The notes below the pieces were generated by a model. It did no database searches. It was given only the letters and a program-made list of their open reading frames with translations, and was not told the origin of the DNA. Positions 55,535-64,000 of a DNA stretch of 64,000 bases are shown here, in pieces. The position numbers and the translations under genes are program-made. Location: NCBI GenBank assembly GCA_036898135.1, contig CM072512.1, positions 17,766,097 through 17,830,096 of the forward strand, given 5' to 3'. Origin of the DNA: Oncomelania hupensis (lineage: Eukaryota > Mollusca > Gastropoda > Littorinimorpha > Pomatiopsidae). Each line of letters opens with the position of its first letter. Position 1 is the stretch's first letter.

Positions 55535-56310
55535 TTGATCTTTGTATGCTCTTGGCCTTGAGATGACCTTGATCCCCGGCTCCAAATACATTCATGTACA
55601 TGTAATATCTACTAAACTACAGCGAAAGTTGTAGTATGCCAAAATTAAAAGTCACCTTGGGATGACCTTGACCTTTAGTGACCTTGACCTTGGGATGACA
55701 TTGACTTTCACGTGACCTCTCATGATCATGTATAATAAAATAATCCAATGTTGTTGCATAAGCTTACTATGGGTTAAATAGAGCCCATTCCACTGTACGA
55801 TGACTTTTTTTGTATGTTTTTGCAATGCCTAAAATTACCTTGACCTTCAAGATCAACGCATGAACGGAACACGCATAAAATATCAATCAATCATCTCTAA
55901 ACACAACAACTTTGGACTTTATATCTCTCATAGTTTAGGGTCAAGATAGCTTCAAAGTACCTATACTAACTGACTTTGGACAGCTCCAATGACCTTGATC
56001 TTCGAGTGAGGTTGACCAAATTTGCATAGGATGTTTGGCTTATTGATATTTATCATGCGTCAAAGAATCGTAAGTACAATATTAATAAATTAGATAAACG
56101 GTGGAATTTCGTGAAAATATTTTTATTTTTGTTGACTGTGACCTTGACCTTGAAGTGCAGTCATTCAATCACTGATCATCTATGAAGAGCATGGGTGTAC
56201 ACTATCTTACAGATTTTGGTTGTGATAATTGAAATAGGTTCTAATATATTAATCCACTTGCAAGCTTTGCACATCCAGACGGCGGACAGACGGACGGACA
56301 GATGGACAAA
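55535..56310. repeat. Repeat rich in TGACCTTGA sites
   Basis: tgaccttga or tgaccttgacctt occurs near 55564, 55663, 55679, 55836, 55990 and 56139, with variants between them. The block ends in gacggacagacggacggacagatgg. As I recall this composition is typical of a mollusc-wide dispersed repeat. The motif is the complement of TCAAGGTCA, the monomer site of FTZ-F1/ERR-type nuclear receptors. Boundaries are approximate and no inverted ends were seen. Confidence 0.6.
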
Positions 56311-57510
56311 CAAAGAATTAAATGTCATTTTTGGACTGTTTTGAACTCACCTCGCACAAATATGGAAAAATCTTGAAAAATATTGGGGTAGGAGTGGGGG
56401 GGGGGGAGGGGCAAAGACCATCCTGCAAGGCACGGGGGGATTGTGAGTACATTGACTCACATTGCTATGGATGTGACTCAAAGCTCACTGTTTTCTTCCA
56501 AATAAAATATAATTTCTCTACGAAGTATTTTGGCTGGTTTGCAGTTAGGTTGTTTTATTAACGTCATCCTCATCGAGGTGATACGACGATGACAGTATTT
56601 TGTCATTACTCAAAGGAAATAATTATGTTATCGCCCGTTAAGGTAAACTTCAGGTCGCTTTCTTTTGTTGATGCTAAATTATAATTTGACGTGTGGTCCT
56701 GATTCTATAAACAATTACTAATTAACAAACTAAATAATTTGACTTTATTGAAAACCATGGGAAAGAACATATAGTTACCCACCCAACTCCCCCAGTCCAC
56801 GGGTGCTGAAACACAAGCACTAAATTGACTCTTTAACAAGAAAAGCCTTACCATTTTTTCTTCCCTTTTTCTGTTTGATGTGTATATCTAACCTTTAAAA
56901 AAAGTGTCCTGCAAACGTAGCATCGCTCATCAGCACATCATCTGTCCAATCTTACGCGCTGCGGAATTGAAATGGCTTTCTAGCACGAGATCGTGATTAA
57001 GGGTTACGTACGACACACATTAGAGCTATTCTTTTCTATGGAAACAGCATAAATATCCCTTATTGAGTGAGTTATGATCAAAGACGATAAGTGTTTTGTG
57101 TTATCTACTTGACTGAGATGAGAGTTCTCTGATGGGCGAGTAAGCAGTTTAAAACGACCAGACTTTTCATGTGGAAAACGGTGTTTTTTTTTCTTTCTTT
57201 TGTTAAATATCTTTCTTTCTTCCTCTTGCATATTTCCTTTCTGTTTGTTTCTCGTCCTCTTGTAATACTACAAAAACTACTTTTTTCAGAGGTCTTTGGC
57301 AGTTCTAAATCCTTAGAAAAGGGGGTTTACGTGTGGGGGATGTGACCGATGGACTTTCGATCCAGCAATTAATTTTTTTTATATTGCAATTTAGGCGAAA
57401 ACTCCCCACGTCGGCATACACACCTCATGTCTCTCCAAATGCCCAACGAGCTGAAGGATGGAAAATAACGATTTTAGATGGTGAAGATACCCGGTTTAAT
57501 TTCTTTTTAC
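56311..57510. other. Mostly unassigned, with two relics
   Basis: A G run lies at 56396-56410. Next to it gcaaagaccatcctgcaagg (56411-56430) matches the RTE-like LINE and may be a relic. gtggtcctgattctataaac (56694-56713) looks like the 3' hairpin module with its centre deleted. Otherwise nothing recognised. Confidence 0.45.
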
Positions 57511-59361
57511 AATCCTACCTCATCCTATCCCGTAACTCGAAAGTCGTTGGGGCACCACAGATGATCGTTTAACCAGTGTACTCCATCTTTCTCTGTCATT
57601 GTCATGAACTGGCTAGTTTTACTCTGCCTATTCGATATTTAGCCTTGTGTAATCATTGTAGCATTAGAGAGTTAGGGTATTACACAGCAAGCACTTACAG
57701 TACAACACACTGCGAGCCAGACCCTCACAGCGAAGTGACTCAGCACTGTGGGCGAGAGTCGTAAAAAGTTTAACCAATGAGAGCTCAGGCAAAGCGGTTC
57801 GAGCCAGTTTGACTGGGTCCAAACCTAGCACAGTTTTGGTCAGTTGAGAGTAAGACACCGAAGTGTGAACAGCTACAATAGCTGGCAGAGAAATCTCTTC
57901 ACACATAGACCAGGAAGCAGGACTTAAGAATCTTAGAATTCTATTAAGTCGCCACGGGCCTGAACTTGTCAAACAGGTAAATGAACATCCTTCTGTTTCA
58001 TCGTGATATATTTATATTATTGTTGAAATTATGTTTGTGGAATTTGCTATGCATACATGTGAATTGTTAATCCGAATTTGCCGTACCACGTGGAAGAGCC
58101 GAGCACGAGGCGAAACACGACCGGTTGCGCCACCATGTTGTATACTGTACGGAACCACTGTTGTTTAACTTATATGTATGTTTGCAGACCAGTGGCTGTA
58201 CCACTGAATGTTTATAATATTATTAATTCTGTATGTGTATAGTTAGACCCGATTGATATTTATGTATGTATAGGAATTTAGAATTGAGATTCCAGTGGAC
58301 CCCGGAAGTAGCAGAATGTTCGTCGCTTATGTATAGAGATGTGGAGCTATCACTGAGGGCTACTTTGGCTTTCAGTGAGACGCTCTGCACAAACCGATTA
58401 TTCAGGGTTGTGCAGAATTTCGTCTCGTATATTACAGACGAGCAGGCGAGCTATCCCGTGCGCCCAACTCCCCAGAAACGAGTTGTCTGCGTTGCCTCTA
58501 CCGCACAAGTCGGAAAGAGCTACCTTGGATCACACCCTACAAGACCCCACAGCGTGGCAAGGGAACCCAACTACACAACGACACAGGTGTACCAGAAGCT
58601 ACCTCACAGAAGGACTTCGCACGCACCAGAAGAAAGTTAAGTGTATACACAGAAGTGCACTTAAACTGATTGAAAACGGACCACAGTAGTCCACTCTTCA
58701 GAAACTGTAAAACGGACCACAGTAGTCCAATCTACATGCAATATAATAGCAAGTGCCCGAGGAAGAAATAACAGCTGCCTAGACTATCAGCGATCGAACT
58801 ATTATCATTGACTGAGACTTTTTAAGTTAGATTAGTACCTAGAAAACCTTGTATAGAGTAGAAGAATTAAATGTGTGATTTTAACTGTTCTCAAGTGGCT
58901 GGACTACATATGATTCATAGCCGTGTGAAAGCTAGTGTGACAGGAATCTTTTACCATTTTTCTATCTATCTCTGTACCCCAATCTTAACACAGAACGAGC
59001 TAAACAAATAAATTTATTAAAGTAATTCATAGGGTGACTTACTAGCAGTTCCCACCGAATAAACGTGAGGGTCCATAATTCCATTGTGCAGAGCCCATAA
59101 ACCCCACGTGACAGTCATCAGCAGCAACCTTCATGGCTTCGTTCAATGTCAAGCCAGTCCATTCTCGAATGTTGTCCTTCCACAACATTTTCTGCCACCC
59201 TCTTCTTCTTGCACCGTGCTTTGCAGGATGGTCTTTGCAAGGCCTGATGCTCTGGTTTCGTGGCCATACCATCGTAGTTTCCGTTTTCAACACTGTGAGC
59301 ATGTTATAGTGTTGTCCAATGGCTTTGTGTGATGGTATGTCGGACTTCGTCGTTGGTGATG
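57511..59361 (-). mobile_element. RTE-like LINE tail split by a 1.5-kb element
   Basis: 57511-57599 covers the LINE end (cgtaactcgaaagtcgttgg, to ctttctctgtcat) and 59114-59361 continues from exactly that point (gtcatcagcagcaacc to the gacttcgtcgttggtgatg position). The two pieces are one copy interrupted by the insertion at 57600-59113. Confidence 0.9.
57600..59113. mobile_element. 1514-bp TG...CA element, probable long solo LTR (TSD gtcat)
   Basis: Begins tgtcatgaactggctag and ends cacgtgaca (TGTCA/TGACA inverted ends), flanked by gtcat at 57595-57599 and 59114-59118. It lies in a LINE tail whose two sides join precisely. AATAAA occurs near 59009. aaacggaccacagtagtcca occurs twice (about 58675 and 58712). 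The 124-codon frame at 58266-58640 has no domain I know. No matching LTR pair is seen inside, so a single long LTR is the simplest reading; a small non-autonomous element is the alternative. Confidence 0.72.
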
Positions 59362-59501
59362 GAATGATGAAATGCAAACAAGATGACGACCCTGACGAAC
59401 TTTATACGAAGCCTTCTGTCTATTGGCCCACTCCCCCCCCCCCTCCCCCAATCCTCCCATGCAGCTACACTACTTAAGTCAAGGTTCCACTAACATCTGC
59501 T

Positions 59502-59702
59502 AGAGGGGCCGGGTAGCTCAGTTGGTAAGAGCGTCTTGCTAGTAACCGAAAGATCGCTGGTTCGAATCCCGGATTGGTCAACGTGTGATCATATTATTTT
59601 CCCCTTTACCAACAACTGGCCCGCTGGTGTCAATATAAATCGGTCCAGTAGTCACCTATATGCGAAAGTGTCGTGTGACTATAATCTACAAACAACAATA
59701 AC
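59502..59702 (+). mobile_element. tRNA-derived SINE, full copy (201 bp, 10-bp TSD)
   Basis: Flanked by aacatctgct at 59492-59501 and 59703-59712. The head ggccgggtagctcagttggt... with B box ggttcgaatcc forms a recognisable tRNA: the D stem gctc/gagc pairs and the acceptor stem pairs mostly with wobbles; the loop ctAGTaa would read as Thr. The body (tggtgtcaatataaatcgg, cgtgtgactataatctac) is followed by an AACAATAAC-type tail. Confidence 0.88.
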
Positions 59703-59712
59703 AACATCTGCT

Positions 59713-60993
<1,281 letters not shown>

Positions 60994-62642
60994 TGTGGGT
61001 TCGGGCACTGAATAAAATAGACCCAGCGTTTCCCGGCGTTTCGTAAGAGGCGACTGACAAGGGTGAGCACGGCATCACTGGACGAAAGTCTTCTACACGG
61101 AAGTCGCCGGCCAGGACGGAGGAACCTCACGTTACTACATGTTCAACGACCACGTGCTCGGGGCCAAGGCGAGCCACACTGTATTCGTAGATACCGGCTG
61201 TGACCAACAGCCTGGAGAGGATTGGGCCCTGCCAGGTCTTTCTTGCCCAAGACACATTGCATAATGAAAATAACCATTCACTCCATACCGGATCGGTCGT
61301 CGCCCGGGTCACCAAGGACAGCGCCTCCCGTTGGCCACCAGGACGGATGTGATAAGTGTGCTACTGATTGACAACTTAGCAAGATCCGCACAAGAAACAA
61401 CATCGTCATAGGAACCTGGAATGTCATGACCCTAACTGCGGATAGAAAATTATAAGAACTGGACCACGAGCTGGACCACTATCGATGGAACCTTTTAGGT
61501 ATCAGCGAACTGCGCCGGAAAAGCCTAGGTGAAACAAAGACCGACAAAGGCCACAAGCTTTATTTCAGCGGGAGAGATGACAGTCAGGAACATGGCGTTG
61601 GATTCTTGGTCCACAAGAACATTCTAGCCACTGTAATTGGTTGCCGCCCAGTCTGCAGTAGACTCATTACCATCCGTCTGAAAGCGGCCCCTTTCAACAT
61701 CACCATCATCCAGGACTATGCTCCAACATCAGACTATGACGACAGCGAAGTGGAGGATTTCTATGAACATCTACAGGCTGCCATGTACCAACTGCCGAAT
61801 AAGGACATAGCCATAGTACAAGGCGACTGGAATGTCAAGGTTGACCAAGATGCGCACCACAACTGGGGAGACACATGTGGACCCCACTGCAACGAGACAA
61901 ATGACAGAGGTCTGAGACTCTTGGAGTTTGCCAGATACAACAATCTCATACTGGCAAACACGCTTGGTCTCCACAAAAAATCCAGACGATGGACATGGCA
62001 CAGTCCCGGCGGGGAGCATCACAACCAGATCGACCATATCATGGTCAAGAAACGCTTCAGATCAAGCATCAACATTGGCAGGACGCGCATTTTTCCAGGA
62101 GCAGGCATCGGAAGTGACCGCTATCTCATTATGATGACTTTCCGGTTCCACTTGAAGAGAGTAAATAAGCACTAGACTGAAGTTCGACCTGGACAAACTG
62201 CAAGACTCGAAGGTGGCAGAAATATTTCAGGCCACAATTGGAGGGAAATTTGCACCACTGCTCATTTTGGGAGTAAGTGAAGTAGATTTCCACATCATGA
62301 CCACCACTTTCAACTCAGCTGTGACAAATGCCGCCATTGAGATCCTTGGCAAGCAACGGCCAAAGAAGAAGCCGTGGATCACACCTCCGATGGTACGGCC
62401 ACGTCATCAGATCATCAGGTCTTGTAAAACCCATCCTGCAAGGCACAGTGCAAGGAGGTAGAAGAAGAGGGAGACCAAAAAAGAGGTGGGAGGACAACAT
62501 TCGAGAATGGACTGGCTTGACACTGAACGAAGCCATCAGGGTTGCTGAGGACACAGAAAGATGGAATACGCTGGTTAAACGATCATCTGTGGTGCCCCAA
62601 CGACTTCCGAGTTACGGGATAGGATAAAATAGGATAGGATAG
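60994..62642 (+). mobile_element. RTE-like LINE with internal deletion (copy D)
   Basis: Has the full 5' leader start (tgtgggttcgggcactg), an endonuclease region (frame 61606-62175: GDWNVKVDQD, QIDHIM, GSDRYLI) and the normal 3' tail. It jumps at about 62386 from the linker (ccgtggatcacacct) to the HVTRSSGLAK-equivalent end (ccgatggtacggccacg). About 1.7 kb, the whole reverse transcriptase, is missing relative to copy B. The SDHDL box has become SDRYL, so the catalytic His is lost. Stops occur upstream, near 61370 and 61455. Confidence 0.92.
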
Positions 62643-63729
62643 AAGATAATACTGTGCACACTTAAAAATGTACTATACATTTTATGTATGCAAAATTCTA
62701 GCACTCGGATCCTGTCTCTGGAATATCAAATTGCCTCATGTATAATTATGTGTTCATCTAAACTGACTGATACTGTGTCTTTGACTTTAGTTATGACTAG
62801 AGCTTTCAGCAGCTCTACTCCCAACAATGATCACCAAGAACGGAAAATTGAAATCCCAGTCTTCTAACATGATTATGTAACGGGGTGCAATAACACACAC
62901 TCACACACAAACCCACCCACCCACCCACACACACACTCTCTCTCTCTCCAGTTTTCCCCCAGAATCTTCTACTCCTGTCCTTAGCCAGCCATTTCCTGAG
63001 CCGAATCCAGTCTTGGCAAATCATCATAAACTTACACAGAAAGTGTACACAGACATAATGGCGGACGAAAACCGTTCTCTGAGGACAGAAGAGTATATTT
63101 TGACATAAAATAACTGTGAGGAAAGGAAAACGAACCGATTTAAACCGCACCGGAAAAGACCAGTACAGCCTATATTTGGATATAAAATAACCACGAGGAA
63201 ATGAAAACCCACTTACGTAAACAACAGCGGAAGAGTGTGGGTTTTGGGAAGGAAAAAGATAGAAAAGAGTGAACCGCGAAAGGCTTTATTTTGAAGTCCT
63301 CGTGGAACCTCTCCGTACGCGTTCTATAGTGTATTATTTGTGTCCAGTCTAGCCAGAAAGAATCGTTACCCTTCGTTGGTCATCTTTTTTGTAAAAAAAA
63401 ATTAATAAAAAGATAAAAGAAAATAAAAGTACCATTGATATTCGCACGAACATTGGCACGTTGATCATCCGCAGAATAAAAATGTACAGTGAAGTTGCCA
63501 TTTTTTTCTTGCTCAAATCGGAAATCGAACTTGAGGGGTGGGGAGAAAGAGAGAGAGAGAGAGAGGGGGAGGGGAGAGAAGCAACTGTTTGTGTTTGCAT
63601 GGTTTGGGGCTGATTTCGGTGATTGTCAAACAGCACTATTTTCTAATGATGCCATACACATAATTATACTGTTTCGTTGCAATGTGATCGAATTAATATA
63701 GTTGAAATTCGATGTGTGTTGATAAAAAT
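62643..63729. other. Unassigned, about 1.1 kb
   Basis: A decayed ~78-bp duplication (atattttgacataaaataac at 63092 and atatttggatataaaataac at 63171), a CCCA-rich patch near 62911-62935 and a GA-rich patch at 63540-63575. No gene. Confidence 0.45.
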
Positions 63730-63742
63730 CTCTCTCTCTCTC

Positions 63743-63808
<66 letters not shown>
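63730..63808. repeat. (TC)n microsatellite
   Basis: About 38 TC units with one TACC interruption. Confidence 0.95.
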
Positions 63809-63813
<5 letters not shown>

Positions 63814-63831
63814 ACAAGAAAGTGTTGTCAT

Positions 63832-64000
63832 GTGTCAGAGTCGAAGACAGACTCACAGAATTTTTTGAATGTCCAGTAGGCCTGAGACAAGATTATATTT
63901 TAAGCCCGGAAATTTTTCTTTGTTCATTAACGAGGTTGCAACAGCTGTAGATAATGAAGGTATGCATGACATACAAATACTGCCAAATTTGATTGACCTA
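63832..64000 (+). mobile_element. LINE reverse-transcriptase fragment, cut by the window end
   Basis: The frame reads VRVEDRLTEFFECPVGLRQD, YILSPEIF, then after a one-base shift SLFINEVATAVDNEGMHD and IQILPNLIDL. This is the reverse-transcriptase block 'F....GLRQGC.LSP.LF.LFINE', which would be followed by the F.DD box just beyond the edge. The GC of RQGC is replaced by DY, so it is probably inactive. Confidence 0.75.

Noticed and set aside
56411..56437. Separate insertion of the RTE-like LINE
   Set aside because: Only about 25 bp match (gcaaagaccatcctgcaagg and flank); too short to claim more than a relic.
58266..58640. Gene encoded by the 124-codon frame
   Set aside because: It lies wholly inside the 1.5-kb TG...CA insertion and shows no known domain.

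Overview
This window looks like gene-poor eukaryotic nuclear DNA, most likely from a lophotrochozoan and probably a gastropod mollusc. That inference rests on the retrotransposon types, the vertebrate/mollusc-type TTAGGG telomere-like tracts and the very dense, long microsatellites. I found no recognisable host gene, no intact tRNA or rRNA gene, and no bacterial-type operon. Most of the long open frames are either transposon proteins or translated microsatellites (runs of His, Asp, Met, Ile or Ser).

The dominant element is one LINE family (endonuclease plus reverse transcriptase in one frame, ending in GGATA repeats, most like the RTE group). It has one apparently complete copy (34899-38248, frame 35132-38239, 1035 codons), a frameshifted near-full-length copy (26067-29408), an internally deleted copy that keeps both ends (60994-62642), and at least six 5'-truncated tails on both strands (16271-16524, 33404-34229, 51231-51413, 53041-53513, 53662-54182, 57511-57599 plus 59114-59361). 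Several other LINE groups are present only as broken fragments: CR1/Rex1-like pieces at 6200-7010, 12820-13625, 13852-14441, 23900-24720, 39068-40122, 40123-42130, 49540-51230 and 54455-54790, an I/Nimb-like C-terminus at 52215-52670, and a reverse-transcriptase piece running off the right edge.

Several insertions can be dated relative to each other by target-site duplications (TSDs) read directly from the sequence. A solo LTR (25235-30405, TSD ccgat) contains a DNA transposon (25348-29937, inverted ends CTGCCGTGA, TSD aagg), which itself contains the frameshifted LINE. A 565-bp SINE-like element (39251-39815, 13-bp TSD) sits inside a LINE fragment. A 1.5-kb TG...CA element (57600-59113, TSD gtcat) sits inside a LINE tail. 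A LINE tail (50516-51034, TSD ttatta) sits inside another LINE. Two further solo LTRs of the same family as the 25 kb one lie at 7016-7618 and 22080-22672.

The most interesting signals are: (1) about 61-bp retroposons consisting of little more than a conserved 3' hairpin, two with 12-bp TSDs; (2) that same 3' hairpin at the end of an I/Nimb-like LINE and of a longer SINE-like family, which suggests the LINE is the machinery that mobilises them; (3) a DNA transposon with about ten copies of a GACTTGCTTGGTTTTGTCAG-like motif near its ends; (4) a 428-bp inverted-repeat element carrying a truncated THAP domain; (5) a SINE that joins a tRNA-like A box to a 5S rRNA-like 3' half; and (6) a repeat rich in TGACCTTGA nuclear-receptor-type sites. 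The remaining sequence is microsatellite, tandem duplication and AT-rich DNA in which I see no function.
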